Shown here: piece after piece, positions 1 through 8,929 of the stretch
Position numbering within the stretch: the first letter of the stretch is position 1
How the letters are laid out: each line of letters opens with the position of its first letter
DNA from: Arion vulgaris
Lineage: Eukaryota > Mollusca > Gastropoda > Stylommatophora > Arionidae
Reading direction: 5' to 3'
Assembly (NCBI GenBank): GCA_020796225.1
Contig: CM036767.1
Location: 22,388,927-22,452,926, forward strand
Length of the DNA stretch: 64,000 nt
Program-made: the position numbers and the translations under genes
Notes under the pieces: generated by a model
Told to the model about the DNA's origin: nothing
Database searches by the model: none
Seen by the model: only the letters and a program-made list of their open reading frames with translations

Positions 1-274
1 TATGTTTGCTAAATATAGAGCAGGACATCAAAAATATCAAAAACCTTAAAACCTGCCAATGGTTAAGAGTTAACTGTGAGATCAGCCTTCATGTTGCCCC
101 AATCTCTACATTCTCTTCCAAGAGTAATGATAACGTTGAGATAGTTGGTCATGCTACCATCTGTTGGGATCCATTGATCCCCTTCTGGTAGGGTCGCAAT
201 AGTTTTTAAAGAAAGGCATACAACCTCACATGTAAAAATAAAAAAAAATAAAAAGTAAGTAATGGAGCCTTTAG
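1..274. other. Unassigned leading sequence
   Basis: AT-rich sequence ahead of the first SINE. A short open frame at 6-191 has no recognisable motif. I see no gene or named repeat here. Confidence 0.5.
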
Positions 275-556
275 TACGGGGTCTCTGTGGCTAAGTGGTA
301 CGGGGTCTCTGTGGCTAAGTGATATGGGGGTCTCTGTGGCTAAGTGGTTACGCCTTTTGCCTTGCGAGTCGAAGGTCGTGGGTTCGAATCCGGACCGCGC
401 GTTCTGTTCATGAGTTCAGTTTTTCGAGAGACCACTAGGATTGTTGCTGGAGCTACGGAGTTGTATGGCGTGCCATTTGTACTGGAGAGGGACCGAGCCA
501 TATGGGGTAAAACCCGGTGCAATGAAGTCAATTCTTCGGCTTTAAAACCCTTTTAA
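275..556 (+). mobile_element. tRNA-derived SINE, family A, with triplicated head (copy A1)
   Basis: A pol III-type retroposon. The head carries an A box TGGCTAAGTGG at 337-347 and a B box GGTTCGAATCC at 381-391, which is the spacing and sequence of a tRNA-type internal promoter. The body, with 'gctggagctacggagtt' and 'gatcgagccatatgggg'-like blocks, recurs at 18.97-19.18 kb, 24.1-24.26 kb and in reverse at 33.47-33.69 kb. The extreme 5' end ('ggggtctctgtggctaagtg') is present three times in a row (about 279, 303 and 328), so the A-box region has been tandemly copied. The element stops near 556, exactly where a 31-bp tandem array starts. Confidence 0.85.
337..391 (+). promoter_or_regulatory. 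Internal pol III A and B boxes of SINE A1
   Basis: TGGCTAAGTGG (337-347) fits the A-box consensus TRGYNNARNNG. GGTTCGAATCC (381-391) fits the B-box consensus GWTCRANNC. Both are intact, so this copy could still recruit TFIIIC; whether it is transcribed is not visible. Confidence 0.75.
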
Positions 557-1027
557 ATGGAAGCCTTATTATATCACAAGGTATATAGGGGAATCATGTT
601 ATATCACGAGGTATACAGGGGGAATCATATTATATCACAAGGTATACAGGGGGAAACATGTTATATCACAAGGTATACAGGGGGAATCATATTATATCAC
701 AAGGTATACAGGGGGAAACATGTTATATCACAAGGTATATAGGGGAATCATGTTATATCACGAGGTATACAGGGGGAATCATATTATATCACAAGGTATA
801 CAGGGGGAAACATGTTATATCACAAGGTATACAGGGGAATCATGTTATATCACAAGGTATACAGGGGAATCATATTATATCACAAGGTATACAGGGGGAA
901 TCATGTTATATCACAAGGTATACAGGGGGATCATATTATATCACAAGGTATACAGGGGAATCATGTTATATCACAAGGTATACAGGGGGGATCATGTTAT
1001 ATCTCAAGGTATACAGGGGGAATCATG
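557..1027 (+). repeat. 31-bp minisatellite, about 15 units
   Basis: Head-to-tail units built on 'atatcacaaggtatacaggg' followed by 'ggaatcatgtt', with 30-32 bp length variants. The array begins at the 3' end of SINE A1. Overlapping open frames across it are repeat artefacts (one base of length variation moves the frame). Confidence 0.95.
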
Positions 1028-1029
1028 TG

Positions 1030-1262
1030 TAAGCCGGTATTTGTAATTGACCGTCGGCACACGTTAGATTATGTGGTCAACATCACACCATCCGCTTTAC
1101 TTCTCAGCAGTGCTTTTCATGGTTCCCAGTTGAGACTGGGTTTACCCGAGAGTCATTACAGACATTACAGACGGAAAACAATTCCACGCCCACTGTTGAA
1201 TTGAACCCAGATAACTAGCATGAGAAGTGAGTGCCTAACAACTGTGTTACTGCAGCTCTTCA
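1030..1262 (-). mobile_element. Probable tRNA-derived SINE, further family
   Basis: Read on the minus strand, this starts with a tRNA-like head containing 'tgttaggcactcacttctc' and a B-box-like GGGTTCAATTC, followed by a body ending at the edge of the 31-bp array. The A box is poor. Only one copy is in the window, so the family assignment is tentative. Confidence 0.45.
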
Positions 1263-1267
1263 ATCTC

Positions 1268-1466
1268 AAATGTAGGATAGCTATACACACACATACAGTC
1301 AAATGTTGGATAGTTATACCCACATACAGTCAAATGTTGGATAGTTATATCCACATACAGTCAAATGTTGGATAGCTATACACACACATACAGTCAAATG
1401 TTGGATAGCTATACACACACATACAGTCAAATGTTGGATAGCTATACACACATACAGTCAAATGTA
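1268..1466 (+). repeat. 30-32 bp minisatellite, about 6 units
   Basis: Tandem copies of 'gtcaaatgttggatagctat' plus a short CA-rich spacer (acacacatacа-like). It lies between the tRNA-like SINE at 1.03-1.26 kb and a SINE C tail. Confidence 0.93.
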
Positions 1467-1477
1467 CAGTTGAATTT

Positions 1478-1705
1478 TGCATTTCTTCTTCTTCTTTGCG
1501 TTCGTTCTTTACGACCAATTTTAATCACTCTTTGTGATATGTTTGATCTTTGCCAATAACGTGTATACGTTGCACATTGGTCTGGTACGCCCCTAAACGT
1601 ATAGACTTCTATCCGTTTAGGACACATGCATCAGATTTCATTAAAAACTTCTTTAGTCGCCTCTTACGACATGAGTGGCAGGAAACTATGGTTCTATTCG
1701 TTATA
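1478..1705 (-). mobile_element. SINE-like element C (copy C1, diverged)
   Basis: Minus-strand copy of family C. Its GAA-type 3' tail appears as 'cttcttcttctt' near 1486, then the diagnostic 'actctttgtgat' (about 1529-1540), and near 1655-1672 the 'cgcctcttacgacatg' block. Diverged and degraded relative to the copies at 10 and 16 kb. Confidence 0.6.
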
Positions 1706-1880
1706 CCACAAATTTGAGCCCCAGTAACCACTCGGCGATTTTGCATTTAATATTCCTTCCTACCTTTCGTTCCTGTGATATTGTCTATATATTTAATGTA
1801 TCTTGTATAAACTTCGCTGTATTTAGTTCGCCATGCCTGCCTGTCTTTGGCCAACCGCTCCCAATTTACTTTGACTATAC
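1706..1880. other. Unassigned
   Basis: No repeat unit or convincing coding motif recognised between SINE C1 and the LINE remnant that starts at about 1884. Confidence 0.4.
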
Positions 1881-1883
1881 TTC

Positions 1884-2520
1884 ATGATGTCAACTGACAA
1901 AGCAAAAAGCTCACATAACATCCAAATAAACAATGAGCTCCAATGTGTAGAGAGCTACGAATATCTGGGCTCAATAATTAACAATAATGGTGACTGCTCC
2001 AAAGAGATCTCAAGAAGATTGGTAATATCAATCAAGAAGTTAAACACAATGAAGAATATGGGGCAAAGCACCAGCTAAATATTAAAATTAAAAATATTTG
2101 GAACATGCATTTTTCCAGTGGCTACTTATGGTTGTGAATCATGGACTATTACACAAACAACAAGAACGAAAATCCAGTCCTTCGAAACTAAATGCTACAG
2201 AAAGATCCTACGAATACCATGATCAGAAAGAAGAACACTGATGTCCTGAAAGAACTGAATGTTAAAGACAATTGGCTGATAAACAATATACTATACAGAA
2301 AAATTAGATACTTTGGTGACATCAAGCAATAGGAGAGAACAATATTAGAAGACAGGATCCAGGACTCGAAGGCAGACCAAGAAGAAGATGGCTACAAGAT
2401 ATTAAAGAGACCATGAACATGACCATCGACGAAGGTTGGTGAACTGGCAAGAGACAGAGTGAATTTCAGATGTGCTGCAAAGACAGCAACGTCCTACAAA
2501 GGATACTCATCTTGATGATG
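1884..2520 (+). mobile_element. LINE ORF2 C-terminal remnant (non-LTR retrotransposon)
   Basis: Conceptual translation gives the post-RT region of a non-LTR polymerase: 'YEYLGSIINNNGDCSKEI' near the start, then 'FPVATYGCESWTITQ', 'ILRIP' and 'NVKDNWLINNILYRKI', and a final basic 'RPRRRWLQDI'-like block with 'ELARDRV'. The frame is broken by stops and shifts from 2076 onward, so it cannot make protein. The end near 2510-2520 is 'gatgatgata', a simple tail. The same family is on the minus strand at 52.0-52.5 kb. It is 5'-truncated; the RT catalytic core is absent. Confidence 0.85.
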
Positions 2521-2544
2521 ATACTGTATGAAGTAAGATCACTC

Positions 2545-3406
2545 TTTCATGTGTCAATCAAGCGTAGTAATGGGTGCCCATGCTGTCTAGTACATGTTGC
2601 GAGTTGGTCATATATAATGGCCTTTGGGATTCTACCATCACTCGTAAGGCACACATGTCCCAGCCATCTCAGACATCGCTGATTCAGCAAGGTATACATG
2701 TTTAGAATGCCAGCACTGTCCAGAAATTCCATATTAGAGATGTGGCCTTAGATTCCAGTGAACCAAGAGGTTAAAAAAGACAAGGATAGGACACACATTG
2801 CGAAAACCTGAGAGGAATATAACAAGAAGGGTCTTTTTCTGGAACCCACAGGGACAGTGAAAAAGGGGTGACCGAGAAATACATGGAGACGAGATTTGGA
2901 GACAGAGATCAACAATATAAGGAAGAACTGGAGGGAGCTGCAGGAGATAGCTAGAGAGATTGATACTTTAAATGAGTTGGTTGAGGGCCTATGCCCCAAT
3001 CCGAGTTAAAAAGGCAGAGAGAGAGTAAGAGATATAGAGAGATATGGTCTTGTCATCGGATGTTGTATATCCGCCTGAGATAGCGCACATGGAAGGTGTT
3101 GAGGCGATGTTCGTGTCAGGCATATGTGGTCCACGTCTCACTACCATACAGTAGAGTGCTGAGAACATATGCCTTATACACTTGTGTCTTGGTGTTTCGT
3201 GTGAGTGCCCTATTTTTCCATATACGCTTTGCTAATTTGAACATAGCAGTGGAGACCTTCCCAATGCGACTACTAATTTCACCATCGAGGAAGAGGCTGC
3301 TGCTACTGATGGCATAGCCAAGGTATGAAAAGGTATTGACTACTTCGAGCCTAAGACTTCTACTGTTTATAGATGGGGGCTCTACTAATATCATAGAACA
3401 TGACAT
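2545..3406 (-). mobile_element. LINE ORF2 C-terminal remnant, family G, split by a nested LINE
   Basis: Two collinear minus-strand pieces. 3406 down to about 3044 encodes 'VVNTFSYLGYAISSSS', 'GEISSRIGKVSTAMFKLAKR' and 'LSTLLYGSETWTTYA', continuing into 'RLNTFHVRYLRRIYNIR'. 2735 down to 2547 encodes 'LDSAGILNMYTLLNQR' and 'RWLGHV'. This order matches the usual C-terminus of RTE-like endonuclease/reverse-transcriptase proteins. The two parts are separated by a plus-strand LINE (2742-3031) whose removal restores collinearity. Internal stops make it a dead copy. Confidence 0.85.
2742..3031 (+). mobile_element. LINE family F 3' fragment nested in LINE G
   Basis: Plus-strand translation in shifting frames gives 'RKPERNITRR', 'WNPQGQ', 'RPRNTWRRDLETEI' and 'NWRELQEIARE', the basic C-terminal tail of a LINE ORF2, followed by a GA-rich 3' end. 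Flanks 'atattagagat' (2731-2741) and 'atatagagagat' (3032-3043) look like a decayed target-site duplication. Related family F pieces are at 3.95-4.13 kb (minus) and probably at 29.1-29.2 kb (plus). Confidence 0.8.
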
Positions 3407-3407
3407 T

Positions 3408-3760
3408 TGTTGGTCTCTGTGGTGTAAAGGTCAGGTGGTCGCGCCTCATTACAAAGGTAACTCGTTCGCTTGCTCGTGGAACCATCTAGATCGAGTTCCT
3501 AGTTCTATCGAGACGGATGATCAAACGTAGGTCCCGTGTTCAATGTGAGCCCGTAAACGAACCCCTAGCAGTTCAAAATCGTGAAGAGCAGGCTGGAAAG
3601 CCGCTGACCGGGCTAAATTCATTAGAAACATTTAAAAATACAATTTCCACAAAATATCTTCACCATATTCTAAATTACATCGAGGACCCTCGCCGGTGCT
3701 ACGAACTTCATGACACCGAAATCTGACGTCGATAACATAACATAACATAACTCAGATAGA
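3408..3760 (+). mobile_element. tRNA-derived SINE, family B (copy B1)
   Basis: Near full-length family B element. A box TGGTGTAAAGG at 3420-3430; the B box ('cgttcgcttgctcg' area) is degenerate. The body has the family landmarks 'gagttcctagttctat', 'gtaggtcccgtgttcaat', 'aggctggaaagccgctg' and 'accctcgccggtgctacg', and ends in a 'cataacataacataac' tail near 3735-3752. Other B copies: 13.0, 24.5, 26.3, 36.6, 44.7, 52.8 and 58.1 kb. Confidence 0.85.
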
Positions 3761-3951
3761 AAGTACTACTACTGCTTGTAGTTAGATTGGAGACAATCGA
3801 AGGCTAGCGGAGCAAACCGTACAGGAAACTGGACAGCAGGCAAACCAAGTAGTCCAAAAAAAGACTGGTAAACTGGGCAGATGACACTCAACAACCCGGT
3901 AAGGAAGGCTGTCTAATGGTAGCTACCCTAAAAGAAAATAGCAACTTGCTG
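3761..3951. other. Unassigned
   Basis: Short non-coding stretch between SINE B1 and a LINE F remnant. It may hold decayed LINE sequence, but no motif is certain. Confidence 0.4.
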
Positions 3952-4135
3952 TCATGCAGGTTGGCTTCTTTGCGGGTTCCACTCAAGTGCTTGTCTAGTG
4001 AAACTCGACTGTGTCTTCCGTAGGGCATGCCCAATCCATCGCCATTTTCTCTTCTTGATCTGGGTCATCATGGGTTCCGGTTCGGTTCTTATCCACAGTT
4101 CTGTGTTTGCAACTCTATCATACCATCTCAGTCTG
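3952..4135 (-). mobile_element. LINE family F ORF2 C-terminal fragment
   Basis: Minus-strand open frame with 'RWYDRVANTELW', 'MTQIKKRKWRWIGHALRK' and 'RQALEWNPQ', the conserved strand of LINE C-termini around the 'RKWRWIGH' motif. It is only about 60 codons long and ends at 3952. Just upstream (4135-4290) the frame stays open but loses similarity. Confidence 0.8.
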
Positions 4136-4331
4136 AGCCAAAGGCTGACGGAGAGCGAACCTAATAAACGCTGGCTAAAACAGGACACATCGCCGAAGGA
4201 TAAGCACCAGATGGCTCCAAATGGCGCAAAAGATGTGACCAAACACCCATGCATCAGGCTGCATGAATCAGATTTCCACATGAATAAGAATTTATGGGGA
4301 AATCTGGTACATCAGTCTAAGCGGGATCGCT

Positions 4332-4396
4332 AGAGAGAGAGAGAGAGAGAGAGAAGAGAGAGTAGATAGAGAGAGATAGAGAGAGATAGCGAGATA
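4332..4396 (+). repeat. GA-rich microsatellite
   Basis: GA dinucleotides decaying into 'gagagata' units. It lies just inside the putative intron next to the splice donor of the exon at 4409-4539. Confidence 0.95.
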
Positions 4397-4408
4397 TAAA
4401 GTACTTAC

Positions 4409-4539
4409 ATATCTATCCCAAACATTGAGTGTCAGAACCTGCTGCTTCTCATCGAGTCCCATGATCTGACGAAGCTGCATATTGTAATTGATGGTAATCT
4501 TGTCTTTAGTTTCACTGCCTGTATGTTCCTTCTTTGTAC
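4409..4539 (-). CDS. Exon of a nicotinic acetylcholine receptor-like (Cys-loop) channel subunit
   Basis: Seen: a minus-strand frame encoding 'TKKEHTGSETKDKITI' then 'QIMGLDEKQQVLTLNVW' and 'DRY', stopping at a consensus GTAAGT donor (4408-4403). The acceptor chosen is AG at 4541-4540 because it leaves two bases that complete the phase-1 codon of the signal-peptide exon at 13884. Family knowledge: nicotinic receptor subunits have 'Q(I/L)xxxDEKNQVLTTNVW' at the start of the extracellular ligand-binding domain, and a conserved exon ends just after it. Mature subunits form pentameric cation channels in the plasma membrane. Odd: the usual N-terminal helix and 'RPV' segment is not visible. A better-looking acceptor (AG after 'cttgttt' near 4591) would give stops or the wrong frame, so an indel, an extra exon or pseudogenisation is possible. 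The 5' boundary is uncertain (4539 or 4555). Confidence 0.68.
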
Positions 4540-4899
4540 CTGAGATCTTGATTGTCTGTCTTCATCTAAAACGGATATCATCTTCCTACCTAGAAACAAG
4601 ATAAAAGTCTTATTAAAATAATTAAGATAAATACTGAATAAGTCTCATTCTGACCAAAATTGAGATGATCATTTCCTTCTTCCATGAAATCCAGATACTG
4701 ATGAATAGTCTTGATTGAAATTATAATTTGTAACTTTATATTTCTTCAAGAGTGTCAATAATTCCATTTCTTTCTACCAGTTTCTTGATTGAGTACGATA
4801 CTTTCATTGCATTTCTCTTCTCAACAAATTTTTACTAGGGTACTAGAGACTTTCTACAATCCACTTCACTACCTGATTAGTGGTTCTTATTCCATTTTT
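4540..4899. other. Putative intron sequence, unassigned
   Basis: AT-rich, pyrimidine-rich sequence upstream (on the minus strand) of the channel exon. From about 4800 it grades into degenerate copies of the 56-bp unit that follows. Confidence 0.5.
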
Positions 4900-5945
4900 C
4901 CCTTCTAAAGTTACTGTGACCAGATTTCATCCCAATTCTCTCAACAGTTGTTCAGTGGTACAGATTACTCCTTCTTTCTACAACAGTTTTACTAGTGGTA
5001 CTAGAGCTTTCTATCTCATCTTCTCCTTCTTACAACAGTTGTTACTAGTGACCAGATTTCTCATCTCCATCTTCTCCTTCTTACAACAGTTGTTACTAGT
5101 GGTGACCAGAGCTTTCTTATCTCCATCTTCTCCTTCTTACAACAGTTGTTACTAGTGGTGACCAGAGCTTTCTTATCTCCATCTTCTCCTTCTTACAACA
5201 GTTGTTACTAGTGGTGACCAGAGCTTTCTATCTCCATCTTCCTTCTTACAACAGTTGTTACTAGTGGTGACCAGAGCTTTCTATCTCCATCTTCTCCTTC
5301 TTCAACAGTTGTTACTAGTGTGTGACTCAGAGCTTTTCTATCTCCATCTTCTCCTTCTTACAACAGTTGTTACTAGTGGTGACCGAGCTTTCTATCTCCA
5401 TTTCTCCTTCTTACAACAGTTGTTACTAGTGGTGACTAGAGCTTTCTTATCTCCATCTTCTCCTTCTTACAACAGTTGTTACTAGTGGTGACCAGAGCTT
5501 TCTCATCTCCATCTTCTCCTTCTTACAACAGTTGTTACTAGTGGTGACTAGAGCTTTTATCTCCATCTTCCTTCTTACAACAGTTGTTTCTAGTGGTGAC
5601 CAGAGCTTTCTCATCTCCATCTTCTCCTTCTTACAACAGTTGTTACTAGTGGTGACCAGAGCTTTCTTATCTCCATCTTCTCCTTCTTACAACAGTTGTT
5701 ACTAGTGGTGACCAGAGCTTTCATCTCCATCTTTCCTTCTTACAACAGTTGTTACTAGTCGACAGAGCTTCTTATCCCATCTTCCCTTCTACAACAGTTG
5801 TTACTAGTGGTGACCAGAGCTTTCTTATCTCCATCTTCTCCTTCTTACAACAGTTGTTACTAGCGGTGATCAGAGCTTTCTCTAATTTCATCTCCTCTTC
5901 AGAATTCCTCCCATTTTATCTTTGTTACATATTACAGTATAATAT
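4900..5945 (-). repeat. 56-bp array (about 16 units) derived from LINE D
   Basis: The unit contains 'tctccatcttctccttctta', then 'caacagttgttactagtggt' and 'gaccagag'. Read on the minus strand this is the LINE D segment encoding 'SGQPLVTTVIRKRRWRY' (compare 14.46-14.53 kb and 42.86-42.91 kb plus). After the last unit (about 5885) the sequence runs on into the next part of LINE D in the same orientation ('aatttcatctcctcttcaga', 'cattttat' to 5925), so the array sits inside a LINE D remnant. Units differ by many 1-3 bp indels. Confidence 0.88.
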
Positions 5946-5999
5946 TATCTAAACTTATTAGCATCCAGTTTAAAATTCGTATCAGTATACACGAGAAAA

Positions 6000-6318
6000 G
6001 ACACAATCAGCAACAACAGCATAGGAAAGATAGTTGGGACAGAATCTTTCTTGATTTACTTTGAGAAGCAGAAAATGAAGTGACACGGCCACTTAACAAG
6101 AATGCAACCAAATTCCCCTGTATACATCGTCTTCTATAACAGAATATCAGGAAAGAAGACCATGAAAAAGATGGTTAGATGACATTGCAGAATCTTGTCA
6201 ATAAGCAAAAATAACCATCACCCTAGCCACTATAGCAGCGCAAGACAAACACAGAAAACAACTACACTGGGTAGAGAATCTGTTAACAGTGTGACGACCA
6301 AAGAAGAACATTTATACA
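6000..6318 (+). mobile_element. LINE family J ORF2 3' end
   Basis: Decayed C-terminal LINE sequence with the order 'GKIVGTESFL'-like, 'WCGHLTRMQPNSPVY'-like and a final basic stretch ending in 'gtgtgacgaccaaagaagaac'-like tail bases. The same family at 53.86-54.34 kb keeps the same blocks ('cttctacaacagaacatc', 'agcgcaagaca', 'gtgtgacgac'). Multiple stops; not functional. Confidence 0.7.
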
Positions 6319-6319
6319 A

Positions 6320-6620
6320 TCTAATATTCTAAATAGTATCTACTCTATTAGTATATAGTCTATTAGTATCTACTCTATTAGTATCAGTCTATTAGTATCC
6401 AGTCTATTAGTATCAGTCTATTAGTATCAGTCTATTAGTATCCAGTCTATTAGTATCCAGTATTGTATCCATCTATTAGTATCTACTCTATTAGTATATT
6501 ACTACTTACTAGTCTATTAGTATCTACTCTATTAGTATAAGTCTATTAGTATATAGTCTATTAGTATCCAGTCTATAGTTAGTCTATTGTATCTAGCTCT
6601 ATTAGTTATAGTTTATTAGT
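6320..6620 (+). repeat. 14-bp type array (tattagtatccagtc variants)
   Basis: Loose tandem copies of 'ctattagtatccagt' with many length variants (12-30 bp). It starts directly after the LINE J tail and merges into the 24-bp array. Confidence 0.9.
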
Positions 6621-7213
6621 TTTACTTGTATCTAGTCTATTAGTTTTACTTGTATCTAGTTTATTAGTTTTACTTGTATCTAGTCTATAGTTACTATCTA
6701 GATTAGTTTTACTTGTATCTAGTTTATTAGTTTTACTTGTATCTAGTCTATTAGTTTTACTTGTATCTAGTCTATTAGTTTTACTTGTATCTAGTCTATT
6801 AGTTTTACTTGTATCTAGTCTATTAGTTTTACTTGTATCTAGTTTATTAGTTTTACTTGTATCTAGTTTATTAGTTTTACTTGTATCTAGTCTATTAGTT
6901 TTACTTGTATCTAGTCTATTAGTTTTACTTGTATCTAGTCTATTAGTTTTACTTGTATCTAGTCTATTAGTTTTACTTGTATCTAGTCTATTAGTTTTAC
7001 TTGTATCTAGTTTATTAGTTTTACTTGTATCTAGTCTATTAGTTTTACTTGTATCTAGTTTATTAGTTTTACTTGTATCTAGTTTATTAGTTTTACTTGT
7101 ATCTAGTTTATTAGTTTTACTTGTATCTAGTTTATTAGTTTTACTTGTATCTAGTCTATTAGTTTTACTTGTATCTAGTTTATTAGTTTTACTTGTATCT
7201 AGTTTATTAGTCG
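6621..7213 (+). repeat. 24-bp minisatellite, about 25 units
   Basis: Regular repeats of 'ttttacttgtatctagtc' plus 'tattag', with a C/T polymorphism (tagtcta or tagttta) scattered through the units. It shares the 'tctattag' core with the preceding 14-bp array and probably grew from it. Confidence 0.95.
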
Positions 7214-7520
7214 TATTAGGTGATTGTCCATTTGAGGATCATCTTCACTGAACAACAGACAAGGCTATAATTGCTCCGATCTCCGCCTAATCATGTCTTT
7301 CAATGTGCTTAGACTAACAACTTCTGTACTTTCCTGCTTGATGTATCTATTGGGGTTTCAAGTATGTTTTTCCCGTCTTATCGCAACCAATTTGTATTCC
7401 TAGCTTGCTAATTGGTTCTATTAGTATCCAGCCCAGCCCAACAGTCCTACAAAAATGTTTATGATTTTTAAGAAATGTATTATTGCCATTTATTTATTAC
7501 AGCTACAAGAAGCGTTGTGA
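7214..7520. other. Unassigned
   Basis: Non-coding interval between two arrays. Minus-strand bases around 7240-7300 faintly resemble a SINE B tail ('gatcggagcaattatag'), too weak to call. Confidence 0.4.
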
Positions 7521-7524
7521 TTCA

Positions 7525-7893
7525 GCGTTGAATATACTACGTGACGCAAATCCTACTGTCTTCTGAGACACCACGTGACGCAAAACCTATTGTCTCGTGA
7601 TACACTACATGACGCAAATCCTATTGTTTTCTGAGACACTACGTGACGCAAAACCTATTGTCTCGTGAGACACTACGTGAAGCAAAACCTATTGTCTCGT
7701 GAGACACTACGTGAAGCAAAACCTATTGTCTCGTGAGACACTACATGACGCAAATCCTATTGTCTTCTGAGACACTACGTGACGCAAAACCTATTGTCTC
7801 GTAAGACACTACGTGAAGCAAAACCTATTGTCTCGTGGGACACTACGTGAAGCAAAACCTATTGTCTTCTGGGACACTACGTGACGCAAATCC
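7525..7893 (+). repeat. 34-35 bp minisatellite, about 11 units
   Basis: Units contain 'cctattgtctcgtgagacac' then 'tacgtgaagcaaaa' (or 'gacgcaaa'). Two variants alternate: 'tcgtgagac' and 'ttctgagac'. Confidence 0.95.
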
Positions 7894-8164
7894 TAAAATG
7901 TAAAGTAGCACAAAAGAGCAACGGATCTTTATATCAGAGAAAAACAGCCAACAATGCTGGAACCACTTGAAGGAAAAGACTCTCATTAAACAAGGATACT
8001 CAGAGGGTGTGTACACTGACAAAAGCCCATCATTTAACAAGGACACGATGATAATTCAAGTAGGGGAAAAACAGTTCTCTTATCAAGAACACCACAGAAA
8101 ATCAACCAATCACTTTGATGGCTCAGAATTACGACCAAGAAATCTCATGTTTAGTAACAGTAAA
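7894..8164 (+). other. Unassigned, short open frame
   Basis: Contains an open frame (7967-8245, 92 codons) with no motif I recognise. Its last third runs into antisense Penelope sequence, so I do not call it a gene. Confidence 0.4.
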
Positions 8165-8298
8165 AAAGCCGGTTTCCCCAATATAGGCCTTGTTGCACCG
8201 CTTGCAGATAATGGCATAGATAATATTACGGGACTCGCACGTTAAACTGTTTTCAATAACGAACGTGGCTTTTGGAAAAGACACAGTGCGGGTCGGCT
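8165..8298 (-). mobile_element. Inverted segment of a Penelope-like element
   Basis: Read on the minus strand this is the Penelope linker just before the GIY-YIG domain, homologous to 30.84-30.96 kb ('cgagtcccgtaat', 'tgccattatctg', 'aagcggtgcaacaaggc'). It abuts the plus-strand continuation of the same element and forms the left arm of a 35-bp perfect inverted repeat (8168-8202 against 8299-8333). Confidence 0.8.
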
Positions 8299-8929
8299 AG
8301 CGGTGCAACAAGGCCTATATTGGGGAAACCGGCAGGTGACTCAGTGACCGATTCGCCCAACACTTGCGCGATATACGCCAATGCTCTGTGACCCCTGTAG
8401 CTACCCATTTCAATGATACTGGCCATTCAGGAGCTTGCCATGTCCAGGTCACAGCCATCCGATCATGTTCCTCTGATGATCGTAGTCGATTTACTCTAGA
8501 GAACCGTTTTATTTCTTTATATGGTACCTTGCGGCCTCTTGGACTCAACGCATTACATTCCTATGCTTCTTAGTACTTTCTCATCTCATGTCTTGTAATC
8601 TATATGTGTATTTGCTTCATATATATAATTTGTATTTTCACTTGATTGTATATTGTTTCTCTTTTCCACTTCTAGTTTTGTGTTGCACTCATTTCGTTAT
8701 TCGTTTTTATTCCCAGTTCATTAGATACATTTGCATGCTTCCGTTATCGTCCATTTGTAAGTGTTCTCTATAATTCGTCACTCCTGTTGTGTCGTTTGCT
8801 TGATAAAGGCCTTTTGGTCGAAACGTTGCTGTTTATCGTCACTGCTTCTGTATTTTGTAAAACTATAGTACTTTGTTTGTACGTGTTTCGCTATTTACCA
8901 AGTTTTACTGCAGTCTTCCCCCTATTTCG
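8299..8929 (+). mobile_element. Penelope-like element 3' end with GIY-YIG remnant (copy P1)
   Basis: Plus-strand frame up to the stop at 8571-8573 encodes 'LSDRFAQHLRDIRQCS', 'VATHFNDTGHSGACHVQV', 'LENRFISLYGTLRPLG' and 'LNALHSYAS', the C-terminal GIY-YIG endonuclease half of Penelope-like retroelements ('YIGETG' itself is replaced by the inversion junction). A 3' UTR of about 350 bp follows; it is shared with 31.2-31.57 and 53.5-53.85 kb and ends around 'gtgtttcgc' and 'ttttactgcagtctt'. The RT domain is missing (5'-truncated). An array begins at its end. Confidence 0.85.
8799..8824 (+). ncRNA. Hammerhead-like core in Penelope 3' region
   Basis: CTTGAT-A, then a 4-bp stem GGCC/GGTC with TTTT loop, then CGAAAC. 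This resembles a hammerhead ribozyme core (CUGAUGA, stem II, GAAA), which Penelope-like elements are known to carry. The first box is degenerate, so self-cleavage is doubtful. Equivalent sites: 31451-31476 and 53751-53776. Confidence 0.4.

Noticed and set aside
4555..4592. Upstream acceptor near 4591 for the receptor exon
   Set aside because: Good pyrimidine tract, but extending the exon there puts a TGA in the receptor frame, and the phase from the signal-peptide exon would read a different frame; kept only as an alternative if an indel is present.
7967..8245. 92-codon open frame as a gene
   Set aside because: Its last third is antisense Penelope sequence and the first part has no motif or splice context.
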